Assembly: GCA_019912385.1 (NCBI GenBank)
Contig: JAIOIW010000089.1
Span: 1-43,146, forward strand
DNA from: Notoacmeibacter sp.
GTDB lineage: Bacteria > Pseudomonadota > Alphaproteobacteria > Rhizobiales > Rhizobiaceae
Length of the DNA: 43,146 bases
Reading direction: 5' to 3'
Shown: positions 34,460 to 42,421 of the stretch, in pieces
How the letters are laid out: each line of letters starts with the position of its first letter
Position numbering within the stretch: the first letter of the stretch is position 1
Made by a program: the position numbers and the translations under genes
Notes under the pieces: model-generated
What the model was told of the DNA's origin: nothing
What the model saw: only the letters and a program-made list of their open reading frames with translations
Databases searched by the model: none

Positions 34460-34945
34460 TCAGTAAGGCGTGCCGTCCTTGCGGGTGAAAACCCACTTGC
34501 CGTCAGCACCGAGCGCGGCCTTGATGTCGTCTGCCGGATACTCGCCGTCGTCGCCGGGCGTGCGGTCGCCGACCTCGAGATAGACGACGTCCGACGATGT
34601 CCGGTTGACAAGCTGGTGGGCAGCGCCGCGTGCGGGAAAGCCCGCGCACATTCCGGGAGAGAGCTGCGCCTCGCCTTCGTCGGTAACCAGCACCGGGTCG
34701 CCCTGAAGGATGTAGACGAACTCATCCTGTTTCGAATGGCGGTGAAGCAGGGCGGATTCGCCGCCGGGCTTCAGCACGGTCAGATTGACGCCGAAGTTCT
34801 TCAACCCGAACTCGTCGCCGAGCTGCCTTTTCTCACGGCCGGCCATGCGGCTGGAAAAAGGTTCGGGATAGTTGGACGGCCTGGTGCGCGGGGCGACATC
34901 GGCTGCGCGCACCGCGAGGGGCTTTGTCAGGTCATTTCCGGTCAT
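34460..34945 (-). CDS. Cupin domain protein
   Basis: The 161-residue protein has a single cupin barrel with motif 1 near residues 61-80 (GGESALLHRHSKQDEFVYIL) and motif 2 (GFPARGAAHQLVNRT) near residues 103-117. The histidines and glutamate would bind a metal. The C-terminus (DIKAALGADGKWVFTRKDGTPY) is a tail seen in similar rhizobial proteins. The function is unknown; candidates are a sugar isomerase-like or a sensor-like role. It is monocistronic on the minus strand. Confidence 0.88.
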   Translation of the reverse strand: MTGNDLTKPLAVRAADVAPRTRPSNYPEPFSSRMAGREKRQLGDEFGLKNFGVNLTVLKPGGESALLHRHSKQDEFVYILQGDPVLVTDEGEAQLSPGMCAGFPARGAAHQLVNRTSSDVVYLEVGDRTPGDDGEYPADDIKAALGADGKWVFTRKDGTPY

Positions 34946-35085
34946 GGATGCGATCTCCCGCGATCAATGCCAATATGGCGCATCGATACATGCCCGGTCC
35001 AGTCCTTCGGCGCGGGCGCGGCAGTGGCTGTCGATGGGAAAGGCAGGCAGCCGCAACACGATACCGCGTCCTTGCGCCTTTCGAA

Positions 35086-35343
35086 TCAGGCCCGGGAAGC
35101 GGGCCTTGCATCGGGGCGCGGCTTGCGCTTGGGGCCGGGCAGCAGGCCTTCGCGTTGCGCCAGCTTGCGCGCCTGCTTGCGGTTGCGGCGAACGGCCTCG
35201 GACTTTTCGCGCGCACGCTTTTCAGACGGCTTCTCGTAGGAGCGACGGGCCTTCATCTCACGGAAGACGCCTTCGCGCTGCAGCTTCTTCTTCAGGACCC
35301 TGAGGGCCTGGTCAATATTATTGTCACGAACGAGTACGAACAT
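35086..35343 (-). CDS. rpsU: 30S ribosomal protein S21
   Basis: The 85-residue basic protein ([20 protein letters not shown] at its start, then [20 protein letters not shown]) is S21 with the extended basic C-terminal tail of alphaproteobacteria. The ATG at 35343 has an AAGGAG site. It lies 89 bp downstream of cspA on the same strand; a hairpin sits in this gap just ahead of the ribosome site. Confidence 0.96.
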   Translation of the reverse strand: MFVLVRDNNIDQALRVLKKKLQREGVFREMKARRSYEKPSEKRAREKSEAVRRNRKQARKLAQREGLLPGPKRKPRPDARPASRA

Positions 35344-35357
35344 TTTTTCTCCTTGTT

Positions 35358-35385
35358 CCGGATCACGCGAGTCGCGCATATCCGG
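35358..35385 (-). promoter_or_regulatory. Hairpin just ahead of the rpsU ribosome-binding site
   Basis: CCGGAT (35358-35363) and ATCCGG (35380-35385) pair, and the interior holds a second CGCGA/TCGCG stem, giving an 11-pair hairpin that ends a few bases ahead of AAGGAG on the minus strand. It may affect rpsU translation or mark processing of a cspA-rpsU transcript. Confidence 0.4.
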
Positions 35386-35432
35386 GATTGTGGTCGGCGA
35401 CGACCGGCGGCGGAAGCCGCACGTCAGCGCGT

Positions 35433-35642
35433 TCAGATCAGGCGCAGATTGGCGGCTGCCATGCGACCTGTGGTGTCGTCTTTCTCGATATCGAACCGGA
35501 GTTTCTGCCCCTCGACGAGGCCGCCGAGGTTGGCGCGGTCGAGCGCGCTGATGTGGACATAGATCTCCTTGCTGCCGTCGCTGGGCTCGATGAAGCCATA
35601 ACCTTTTCGACCGTCATACGATTTCACGAACCCGATGTGCAT
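35433..35642 (-). CDS. cspA: Cold-shock protein (CspA family)
   Basis: The 69-residue protein is a single cold-shock domain with RNP1 KGYGFIEP (near residues 13-20) and RNP2 EIYVHISAL (near 26-34), and binds single-stranded RNA or DNA as an RNA chaperone. The start at 35642 gives the family length, and GGAGG lies 9 bp ahead. It is divergent from a DEAD-box RNA helicase and upstream of rpsU, a coherent RNA-handling neighbourhood. A long leader is predicted. Confidence 0.96.
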   Translation of the reverse strand: MHIGFVKSYDGRKGYGFIEPSDGSKEIYVHISALDRANLGGLVEGQKLRFDIEKDDTTGRMAAANLRLI

Positions 35643-35810
35643 TGGCAAACACCTCCATGAATGAATGGCGGCCCGGTCAGGAAGGCCGGGCGGACATGGA
35701 TCGAAAATCCGGAATTTGGCTTGCTTGCCGAAAGCCGCGAAACGGCAAATTTGCCGAGCCGTCCAAAAAGACGATAGTGCCGATATATAGGCGATCCCGA
35801 TGCGGCACAA
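35643..35810 (-). promoter_or_regulatory. cspA promoter and long structured leader
   Basis: On the minus strand TTGTGC (35805-35810) and TATATC (35782-35787) are separated by 17 bp, predicting a start near 35775 and a leader of about 133 nt. The leader contains a perfect 14-bp palindrome (35743-35756) and a 6-bp GC stem (35671-35676 with 35686-35691). Long structured leaders are typical of cold-inducible genes. From 35811 to 36083 I see no gene; this stretch should hold the promoter of the divergent helicase. Confidence 0.5.
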
Positions 35811-36083
35811 GTGCGCGTGGGAACGAACCCTGCACACGGCTGCGCCGATTTATCTTGTAATTGGCCGCCTGAAATGCCACATGAGGTCGTCTTTCGCCGC
35901 GCGTAGATGACCATAACACCGTCAGCGGCGTTTCAGGACCACGCAATTTTCCCCAAGATCATTGCCTGCAAGCCGTGCCGCGAGGCACTCCGACAAGGCT
36001 GCTGATCTGCGCTAGCTTCCTCCCAAATCATGTTTGCCGGGCGTCCGCGGCCAGATGGTCCGGGCCGGCAGGAAAGTTATCAA

Positions 36084-37454
36084 TTGACACAATTCAAGGA
36101 CCTTGGGCTCGCCGAGCCCATTCTCGATGCCCTGACCAAAGAGGGTTATGAAAATCCGACGCCTATCCAGGCCAAGGCCATTCCCGTCGTGGGAAGCGGG
36201 CGTGACATGGTCGGGATCGCCCAGACCGGAACCGGCAAGACGGCGGCTTTCGTGCTGCCGCTGCTGAACCGGCTCGCTGACAACCATCCCCGCCCGCGGC
36301 CGAAAAGCTGCGGCGTGCTGATCCTCACACCGACACGCGAACTGGCCGCACAGATCGCCGAGGCCATCAGGGTCTATGGCCGGGCACTCAAGCCGACCGT
36401 GGCCGTTGTCATCGGCGGAACGAGCGCCCGCCCGCAGGTGCGCGCGGTGGCGCCGGGCGTCGACTTTCTCGTCGCCACGCCAGGCCGCCTGCTCGACCAC
36501 ATGTCGGAGGGCGCGATCTCGCTGAGGGAAACAAGAACGGTCGTGCTCGACGAGGCCGACCAGATGCTCGACCTCGGCTTCATGCCGGCGATCAGAAAGA
36601 TCATGGCCAATCTGCCCGACAAGCGGCAGACCCTGCTGTTCTCCGCGACGATGCCGAAGCAGATCCGCGCGCTCGCCGACGATTTCCTCGACAATCCGGA
36701 CGAAATCGCGGTTTCGCCGGTTTCGCGGCCGATCGACCGGATCGACCAGAAGGTCGTGCATGTCGACAAGGCCGGCAAGACGCGGCTGCTGGAAACCCTG
36801 CTGCGCGATGAAACCGTGGAGCGCGCCGTCGTCTTCACCCGCACCAAGCACGGCGCCGACAAGGTTTGCCGCCAGCTCGAGAAGTCGGGTCTCGGCGCCG
36901 CGGCGATCCACGGCAACAAGAGCCAGGGCAACCGCGAGAAGACCATGGCGTCGTTTCGTGCCGGCAAGCTCAGCATTCTGGTTGCCACCGACATCGCGGC
37001 ACGCGGCATCGACATCGACGACGTGTCGCATGTCTACAATTACGACCTGCCGCATGTGCCGGAAGTCTATGTCCACCGCATCGGACGAACCGCGCGGGCG
37101 GGCAAGAGCGGCTTTGCCGTATCGTTCTGCGATGCAGAGGAACGGCCGCTGCTGCGCGACATCGAGAAGCTGACCGGCATGAAGCTGGTGGTGGCGAATT
37201 CCGATGTCGGCCTGGCAATGCCGGCACCGGCAGCCCCGGCACGCGCCGGGGGAAAGCCGCAGGAGAAGTCCGCCGGCGGCAGCCAGAAGCCGAAGCGCAA
37301 CCGTTCGCGCCGCCGCAACGGCGGTGGCGGCGGCAAGGTGGAGGGCTTTCGTCCTGCCGCCAACACCAATGCGCGCGAAGGTGGCAAGCGGGCGCAAGGC
37401 GGCGCCGATGCCGGGCTCAACCGGATGCTCGGCAATATCGGCCGCAACCGCTGA
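36084..37454 (+). CDS. DEAD-box ATP-dependent RNA helicase
   Basis: The 456-residue helicase (from a TTG at 36084, LTQFKDLGLAEPIL) has the Q motif (PTPIQAKAIP), motif I AQTGTGKT, Ia PTRELAAQ, II VLDEADQM, III SATMPKQ, and C-terminal motifs V (ATDIAARGIDI) and VI (HRIGRTARAG). The tail is rich in Lys, Arg and Gly, suiting RNA binding. It is RhlE-like. The TTG matches the family N-terminus and has AGGA upstream; an ATG at 36030 would add an odd extension. It is divergent from cspA, which suggests a role at low temperature. Confidence 0.93.
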   Translation: MTQFKDLGLAEPILDALTKEGYENPTPIQAKAIPVVGSGRDMVGIAQTGTGKTAAFVLPLLNRLADNHPRPRPKSCGVLILTPTRELAAQIAEAIRVYGRALKPTVAVVIGGTSARPQVRAVAPGVDFLVATPGRLLDHMSEGAISLRETRTVVLDEADQMLDLGFMPAIRKIMANLPDKRQTLLFSATMPKQIRALADDFLDNPDEIAVSPVSRPIDRIDQKVVHVDKAGKTRLLETLLRDETVERAVVFTRTKHGADKVCRQLEKSGLGAAAIHGNKSQGNREKTMASFRAGKLSILVATDIAARGIDIDDVSHVYNYDLPHVPEVYVHRIGRTARAGKSGFAVSFCDAEERPLLRDIEKLTGMKLVVANSDVGLAMPAPAAPARAGGKPQEKSAGGSQKPKRNRSRRRNGGGGGKVEGFRPAANTNAREGGKRAQGGADAGLNRMLGNIGRNR

Positions 37455-37466
37455 TCCGAAACGGTA

Positions 37467-37486
37467 CCGGCGCTGAAACGCGCCGG
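37467..37486. terminator. Hairpin between the convergent helicase and HMG-CoA reductase genes
   Basis: Arms CCGGCGC (37467-37473) and GCGCCGG (37480-37486) enclose a 6-nt loop in the 33-bp gap between two convergent genes. No U-run follows on either strand, so its activity as a terminator is uncertain. Confidence 0.4.
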
Positions 37487-37487
37487 C

Positions 37488-38777
37488 CTACCCCTCTATC
37501 TCGGCCCTGGCACGGGCCACGGTGACGTCGCCGGCGACGACGATCGCCGCGGCGACGCGTTCGATTTCGGCGCCCGTCGCGCCTGCGACAATTGCGATGT
37601 TGCGGGCGTGCAGCGCCATGTGACCTTTCTGGATCCCCTCGGTTGCAAGTGCGCGCAGCGCCGCCATGTTCTGCGCCAGGCCGACGGCAGCGGCGATTCC
37701 GGCCAGCTCCTGCGCATTGGAAACGCCGAGCAATTTCAGCGCGGCCCTCGCGGCGGGATGGGTCTTCGTCGCGCCGCCGACCAGGCCGAGCGCCATGGGC
37801 AATTCGATCGAGCCTTCGAGATTGCCGTTCGCGGTGATTTCCCAGCGGGTCAGAGATGTGTAGCGCCCGGACCGCGCGGCAAATGCATGGGCGCCGGCCT
37901 CGATGGCGCGCCAGTCGTTGCCGGTCGCGACAACCACCGGGTCGATGCCGTTCATGATGCCCTTGTTGTGGGTGGCCGCACGGTAGGGGTCGACCATGGC
38001 AAGCGCGCAGGCTTCGACAATGCCGCGTGCGACGTCGGCGCCGTCGAGCGCACCGGTGGAAAGGGCGGCGGGTGTGACCGACAGGCTGGCGCGGGCAAGC
38101 CGCCGGTCGGCGAGGTTGGACAGGATGCGCAGGCGCACATGGCCACCGGCAATACGCTCCACCGTGGGCGCGACGAATTCGGCCATGGTGTTGACCGCGT
38201 TGGCGCCCATGGCGTCGCGCACGTCAACCAGCAGGTGAAGCACGACCATAGGGCCGGCCAGAGTATCCTCGAAGACATGAACCTCGATCTCCCGGCAACC
38301 GCCGCCGAGCGAGACCAGCACCGGATCGCGCGAATTGGCGAGCCCGATCAGTTCGTCCGCGGCCGCCAGCAGGCGCGCGCGCGCGCCCGCCGGATCGGAA
38401 ATGCCGAGCACCTGGACCTGGGCGCGCATGACGGGATCGGTGGTCGAGGCGGCAAAGCCGCCGCACGCGCGCACGATCTTGGCCATGTAGGATGCCGCGG
38501 CGACGACGGACGGCTCCTCGACGGCCATGGGGATAAGGTAGTCCTTGCCGTTGACGGTGAAATTGGTGGCGACGCCGAGCGGTAGTTCGAATGTGCCGAT
38601 CACGTTCTCGATCATGCCGTTGGCGGTCGCCAGCGGCAGCGCGCCGCCGGCGAGCGGCCGTGCGGCATCGTCGTCGAGCCCGGCTGATCCAGCCGCCATG
38701 CGCAACCGGCCTTGCGGCTCGAGATCACGGAACCCGGCCAGGTCAGAACGGCTTTTTGCTGCGTTATTCATCGACAT
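37488..38777 (-). CDS. mvaA: Hydroxymethylglutaryl-CoA reductase, class II (degradative type)
   Basis: The 429-residue enzyme matches class II HMG-CoA reductases. The catalytic residues line up with the Pseudomonas mevalonii enzyme: E88 (VEEPS), K272 ([11 protein letters not shown]), D288 (TGNDWR) and H386 (GHMALH). The DAMGANAVN segment lies near 188-196. Class II enzymes can work in mevalonate breakdown or, in some bacteria, in isoprenoid synthesis. No mevalonate kinase, HMG-CoA lyase or synthase gene is adjacent, so the direction is open. AAGGA precedes the ATG at 38777. It follows the GFA gene on the same strand by 29 bp. Confidence 0.95.
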   Translation of the reverse strand: MSMNNAAKSRSDLAGFRDLEPQGRLRMAAGSAGLDDDAARPLAGGALPLATANGMIENVIGTFELPLGVATNFTVNGKDYLIPMAVEEPSVVAAASYMAKIVRACGGFAASTTDPVMRAQVQVLGISDPAGARARLLAAADELIGLANSRDPVLVSLGGGCREIEVHVFEDTLAGPMVVLHLLVDVRDAMGANAVNTMAEFVAPTVERIAGGHVRLRILSNLADRRLARASLSVTPAALSTGALDGADVARGIVEACALAMVDPYRAATHNKGIMNGIDPVVVATGNDWRAIEAGAHAFAARSGRYTSLTRWEITANGNLEGSIELPMALGLVGGATKTHPAARAALKLLGVSNAQELAGIAAAVGLAQNMAALRALATEGIQKGHMALHARNIAIVAGATGAEIERVAAAIVVAGDVTVARARAEIEG

Positions 38778-38806
38778 TTATTCCTTGCCTGTTGCCCGTT
38801 CGGCGG

Positions 38807-39289
38807 TCAGTGTCCGCCGCCTGTCATCTCGTCCCATCGCGCCCGGATCGCAGCATAGCCGTCGTCAGGCTGGCGGGGGTAGTCGAGCTCGTCGCCGCCG
38901 ATGGCGATGAAGGATTGCTTCGACAGCGTCCAGATATGACCGGCGGGAGCGAGCCAGGTGGGGTCGTCCAGCGTGCCGGCCTTGACGTTGAGAAGCTCGT
39001 CGGTTTTCAGATCGCCGTGAACGATACGCACGCCGCAGGAGGGGCAGAAATGGCCTTGGCGCCATTTTCCCGAATCCGACAAGCGGCCGGTGGTCGCGTA
39101 TTTGCCCGTGACTTCAAGGTCGGCGGCCAGCACGCGCAGGCTTTCGCCAAAGGCCGACGATGTGTGGCGCTGGCACTCGCTGCAATGGCACAGATAGAAC
39201 ATCACCGGTGCGGCGTTGAGCCGGTAGCGCAACTTGCCGCACTGGCATCCGCCCTCGATGGGAAAATCGGGAAGTATCACTTGTCGCAT
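38807..39289 (-). CDS. GFA (CENP-V/GFA domain) zinc-binding protein
   Basis: The 160-residue protein carries the GFA fold with zinc ligands in GGCQCGKLRY (near residues 14-23), LCHCSECQR (near 34-42) and CPSCGVR (near 82-88). The founding member was named glutathione-dependent formaldehyde-activating enzyme, but most members have no proven activity. The ATG at 39289 (MRQVILPDF) is chosen over 39340 because it fits the family. It lies 29 bp upstream of the HMG-CoA reductase gene on the same strand. Confidence 0.88.
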   Translation of the reverse strand: MRQVILPDFPIEGGCQCGKLRYRLNAAPVMFYLCHCSECQRHTSSAFGESLRVLAADLEVTGKYATTGRLSDSGKWRQGHFCPSCGVRIVHGDLKTDELLNVKAGTLDDPTWLAPAGHIWTLSKQSFIAIGGDELDYPRQPDDGYAAIRARWDEMTGGGH

Positions 39290-39357
39290 GTACTTGGCCT
39301 TCTGGACCTTGCGGGGCGTATTGACTATAAGCGCGGCCAATCCAGTGTCCCGAATGC

Positions 39358-39491
39358 GAAATTCGTCACCGTGTCCGGAGGGCGAAGCACGAATTTCAAA
39401 TTCGAAAGGACACCGGCAATCCTACGCTTCCAGCGTGGTTTTGGATGTGAAGTTCGTAGATACGCCCACGAACCGGGACATTACGAACTTC
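39358..39491. repeat. Two matching inverted repeats upstream of yebC
   Basis: The first pair is GAAATTCGT (39358-39366) and ACGAATTTC (39389-39397), the second GAAGTTCGT (39449-39457) and ACGAACTTC (39483-39491). Each is a perfect 9-bp inverted repeat with a loop of 22 or 25 nt, and the two pairs differ only by a matched base change. They fill the 194-bp region between GFA and yebC. Confidence 0.6.
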
Positions 39492-39534
39492 AGATCCACC
39501 ACACCAGACATTTTCAAGAACCGACAGGGGTGTC

Positions 39535-40284
39535 ATGGCCGGTCATTCACAGTTCAAGAACATCATGCACCGCAAGGGGCGGCAGGATGCGGCGCGTTCC
39601 AAGGTCTTTTCCAAGCTTGCGCGCGAGATCACGGTCGCGGCCAAGATGGGCATGCCCGATCCGGACATGAACCCGCGCCTGCGCCTGGCGATCCAGAACG
39701 CCAAGGCGGAATCGATGCCCAAGGACAATATCCAGCGGGCCATCAACAAGGCGGCGGGCGGCGACACCGAGAACTACGAGGAAGTGCGCTACGAGGGCTA
39801 CGGGCCGGGCGGCGTCGCGGTCATCGTGGAAGCGCTGACCGACAACCGCAACCGAACCGCCTCCAACGTTCGCGCCGCCTTCACCAAGGCCGGCGGGTCG
39901 CTCGGCGAAACCGGTTCGGTTTCCTTCATGTTCGAGCGCGTTGGCGAGATCGTCTACAAGCCGGAGGCCGGTGACGCCGACAAGGTGATGGAAGCGGCGA
40001 TCGAGGCCGGCGCGGACGACATCCAGTCCGACGAGAACGGCCACACGATCATCTGCGCCTTCGAGAGTATCGGCGACGTGTCGTCGGCGCTGGAAACCGC
40101 ACTTGGCGAGGCGGAGTCGGTGAAGCCGCTGTGGAAGCCGCAGACCAGCGCGCCGGTCGACGAGGAAAAGGCTCAGTCGGTGCTGCGCCTGATCGACCGG
40201 CTGGAAGACGACGAGGACGTGCAGAACGTCTACGCCAATTTCGAGGTCGACGAAGAGACGCTTGCGAAGCTGAGCGCGGCGTAG
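39535..40284 (+). CDS. yebC: YebC/PmpR family protein
   Basis: The 249-residue protein begins [20 protein letters not shown] and matches the YebC/PmpR family over its whole length, including [20 protein letters not shown] near residues 84-103. Family members have been described as DNA-binding regulators and, more recently, as translation factors that help ribosomes at proline-rich stretches. The gene starts after a long leader region with two inverted repeats and is followed after 12 bp by the SelT/SelW-like gene. Confidence 0.96.
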   Translation: MAGHSQFKNIMHRKGRQDAARSKVFSKLAREITVAAKMGMPDPDMNPRLRLAIQNAKAESMPKDNIQRAINKAAGGDTENYEEVRYEGYGPGGVAVIVEALTDNRNRTASNVRAAFTKAGGSLGETGSVSFMFERVGEIVYKPEAGDADKVMEAAIEAGADDIQSDENGHTIICAFESIGDVSSALETALGEAESVKPLWKPQTSAPVDEEKAQSVLRLIDRLEDDEDVQNVYANFEVDEETLAKLSAA

Positions 40285-40296
40285 GGGCGCGGGCGC

Positions 40297-40581
40297 ATGA
40301 CCGGCCCGCGCATCGTCATCACCTACTGTACCCAGTGCAACTGGATGCTGCGCGCCGCCTGGGTCGCGCAGGAGCTGCTCACGACCTTCGGCCAGGATAT
40401 CGGCGAAGTGGCGCTGGTGCCGGGCACGGGCGGCATTTTCGAAATCACCTGCAACGGCGACGTGATCTGGGAGCGCAAGCGCGACGGCGGCTTTCCGCAG
40501 CCCAAGGAGATCAAGCAGCGGGTGCGCGACCTTGTCTGGCCGGAACGCGATCTGGGGCATAGCGATCGTAAGGACGGCTGA
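40297..40581 (+). CDS. SelT/SelW/SelH family (Rdx-type) thioredoxin-like protein
   Basis: The 94-residue protein has the Rdx-type fold with a redox motif CTQC near residues 11-14 (VITYCTQCNWMLRAAW) and the downstream segment GTGGIFEITCNGDVIW. In animals the second position is selenocysteine; here both are ordinary cysteines. It is probably a small cytoplasmic thiol-redox protein. It follows yebC by 12 bp. Confidence 0.9.
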   Translation: MTGPRIVITYCTQCNWMLRAAWVAQELLTTFGQDIGEVALVPGTGGIFEITCNGDVIWERKRDGGFPQPKEIKQRVRDLVWPERDLGHSDRKDG

Positions 40582-40635
40582 AATCGGGAACAGTAGGCCT
40601 GTTCAAGGCGATGGCGGGCAGGCGCGCTTTCGTCG

Positions 40636-40680
40636 TTGAACAGATGAGTGGCTCCCTGTATCATCGTAATATTACGATGA
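40636..40680 (+). promoter_or_regulatory. Promoter and perfect 20-bp palindrome ahead of the ATP-grasp gene
   Basis: TTGAAC (40636-40641) and TATCAT (40659-40664) are separated by 17 bp. The palindrome TCATCGTAATATTACGATGA at 40661-40680 is perfect over 20 bp, covers the -10 and the predicted start near 40671, and ends 12 bp before the ATG at 40693. This is the arrangement expected for a dimeric HTH repressor operator. No regulator gene is adjacent. Confidence 0.65.
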
Positions 40681-40692
40681 AAGAAAGATCCG

Positions 40693-41922
40693 ATGGGGAA
40701 CGAACCGAACCTCGCCCGCCTTCTCAATGAAACCTGTGCATGCCAGGCGATTGATCCCGTTCTCCTGGATCAGGCGTGGAGCGGCCGGCTGGACGAGGCT
40801 CTGCGGAACGGCTTGCCTGCGAGCCATCCGCATCTGGTGAGCGCCGCGCCGGTCTATGTGTCCAAACGCGACCTGCTGGCCATGTTGCGCACCGTGCATG
40901 CTGTGGAGAAGATCAGCCGCCTGCCCGGTTGGCAGGCTGAAGCCCACCGGCCTTTTCAGGACGGAATTTTCATGGGCTATGACTTCCACCTGTCGCCTGA
41001 CGGGCCGCAACTCATCGAAATCAATACCAATGCGGGCGGGGCCTTTGTCAATCTGGCCATGGCCGGCGCCTTGTCGCCCTGTTGCGAGGGGATGGAGACG
41101 CAAAAGAACGCGATCCCGCGCGCCGCCGCGCAACGCATCCTTGCCATGTTCCGCGAGGCCTGCCGGCAGGCCGGTGGCGGCAGGCTTGCACGCGTCGTCA
41201 TTCTCGACGAGGCCCCCGAACGGCAATATCTCTACCCGGAGTTCCAGCTTGCGGCGCACCTGTTGCGGCAGGCCGGGATCGAGGCTGAAATTGCTGCGCC
41301 GGGCGATCTCAGCCTGCGTGGCGGCGCGCTTGTGCTTGGCGCAAAGCCGGTCCGTTTCATCTACAACCGGCTGACCGATTTCAGCCTGTCCGATCCGGCG
41401 CACGCGTCATTGCGCGATGCCTGGGTTCAAGGCAGGGTCATCCTGTCACCGTCCCCGGACATCCATGCCCGTCTTGCCGACAAGCGCAAACTGGCGCTGT
41501 TTAGCGACCCGGACCATCTCCGGTCGATCGGCGCGCCCGCGCGGGACATCGCCACGCTCGCGCGCCATGTGCCCAAGACGGTTGCAGTGCGGACCGACAA
41601 TGCAACTAACCTGTGGGCTGGCAGGAATGAGCTCTATTTCAAGCCGGTGGCCGGCCATGCCGGCAAGGCCGTCTATCGCGGCGCCAAGCTGACCGCCCGA
41701 ACGTGGGACAGCATCGTTGCGGGTGATTATGTGGCGCAGCGCGCCGTGCCGCCGCCGGCCAGGACGGTCGCGGTCAGCGGACAGGCGGAGCCACGCAAGT
41801 TTGACGTCCGCCTTTATGCGTGGAGAACGCAACCCTTGCTGTTTGCAGCACGGATCTATCAGGGTCAGACGACGAATTTCCGTACGCCCGGCGGCGGGTT
41901 CGCGCCGGTGCTGATCGCCTGA
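40693..41922 (+). CDS. ATP-grasp-like ligase of unknown function
   Basis: The 409-residue protein resembles ATP-grasp enzymes in a circularly permuted order, as in glutathionylspermidine synthase-like proteins. The metal-site motif LIEINTNAGGAF lies near residues 107-118, ahead of the nucleotide-binding ELYFKPVAGHAGKAVYRG near 312-330. The C-terminus ends YQGQTTNFRTPGGGFAPV. ATP-grasp enzymes join a carboxylate to an amine or thiol with ATP. I recall the family as a conserved hypothetical protein in proteobacteria but know no substrate. It is transcribed alone under a palindrome-marked promoter, with a very short leader (about 22 nt). Confidence 0.75.
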   Translation: MGNEPNLARLLNETCACQAIDPVLLDQAWSGRLDEALRNGLPASHPHLVSAAPVYVSKRDLLAMLRTVHAVEKISRLPGWQAEAHRPFQDGIFMGYDFHLSPDGPQLIEINTNAGGAFVNLAMAGALSPCCEGMETQKNAIPRAAAQRILAMFREACRQAGGGRLARVVILDEAPERQYLYPEFQLAAHLLRQAGIEAEIAAPGDLSLRGGALVLGAKPVRFIYNRLTDFSLSDPAHASLRDAWVQGRVILSPSPDIHARLADKRKLALFSDPDHLRSIGAPARDIATLARHVPKTVAVRTDNATNLWAGRNELYFKPVAGHAGKAVYRGAKLTARTWDSIVAGDYVAQRAVPPPARTVAVSGQAEPRKFDVRLYAWRTQPLLFAARIYQGQTTNFRTPGGGFAPVLIA

Positions 41923-41939
41923 CGCTGCGGGATAACAAA

Positions 41940-41963
41940 AACCCGGCTCCTGCGAGCCGGGTT
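41940..41963 (-). terminator. Intrinsic terminator of rpmE (possibly bidirectional)
   Basis: AACCCGGCTC (41940-41949) and GAGCCGGGTT (41954-41963) form a 10-bp stem with a 4-nt loop. On the minus strand the stem runs into TTTTTG, an intrinsic terminator for rpmE. On the plus strand the tail (ATCGTTTCC) is weaker, but the stem may also end the ATP-grasp transcript. Confidence 0.85.
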
Positions 41964-41989
41964 ATCGTTTCCGTCGGAAGGCGAAAAAA

Positions 41990-42211
41990 TCAGATGCCGA
42001 GATTGGCGTATTTGTTCTTGAAGCGCGACACGCGGCCGCCACGGTCGACCAGGTTCTGCTGGCCGCCGGTCCAGGCCGGATGGGTGGTGGGATCGATGTC
42101 GAGGTTCATGGTGTCGCCCTCGGAACCCCAGGTCGACTTGGTGAAATATTCGGTGCCGTCGGTCATGACGACCTTGATGGTGTGGTAATCGGGATGGATG
42201 TCGGCTTTCAT
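41990..42211 (-). CDS. rpmE: 50S ribosomal protein L31
   Basis: The 73-residue protein begins [20 protein letters not shown] and ends in [11 protein letters not shown], matching L31. The zinc-binding cysteines of the C-plus form are absent, as usual in alphaproteobacteria. AGGA precedes the ATG at 42211. A 113-nt leader with two hairpins lies upstream and an intrinsic terminator downstream. The divergent neighbour is an ABC transporter gene. Confidence 0.96.
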   Translation of the reverse strand: MKADIHPDYHTIKVVMTDGTEYFTKSTWGSEGDTMNLDIDPTTHPAWTGGQQNLVDRGGRVSRFKNKYANLGI

Positions 42212-42360
42212 CGTTCTTGTCCTGATCAGCTTGCCGGGTGAACGCGGCCGCCTGGCCGCGGCAAAGTCACCCGTCTTGAAAACTTGAAGCCGTGGCCAGT
42301 GAAGGCTACGGCTTCAAAAACGGTCGGCGAGCCTATACATCAGGGCCGCGACGAGCACAA
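42212..42360 (-). promoter_or_regulatory. rpmE promoter and two-hairpin leader
   Basis: On the minus strand TTGTGC (42355-42360) and TATAGG (42332-42337) are separated by 17 bp, predicting a start near 42325. The leader contains a hairpin with perfect 10-bp arms (42284-42293 and 42308-42317), then a second hairpin with outer arms CGGGTGA (42235-42241) and TCACCCG (42267-42273) and inner arms CGCGGCC (42243-42249) and GGCCGCG (42254-42260). The ribosome site follows closely. Confidence 0.6.
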
Positions 42361-42421
42361 GACCGCGCTGGCCAATTCGGGCTTCCAGCGATCGGGACTT
42401 GCAGAAACAGAAAGAGAGCCG

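Noticed and set aside
36012-37397. Long minus-strand frame opposite the DEAD-box helicase
   Set aside because: It is the complement of a clear helicase gene; high GC makes such antisense frames common.
24616-38777. Idea that the KAS III-like enzyme and the HMG-CoA reductase form one mevalonate route
   Set aside because: They are about 12 kb apart with unrelated genes between, and the KAS III-like protein shows no clear HMG-CoA synthase signature.
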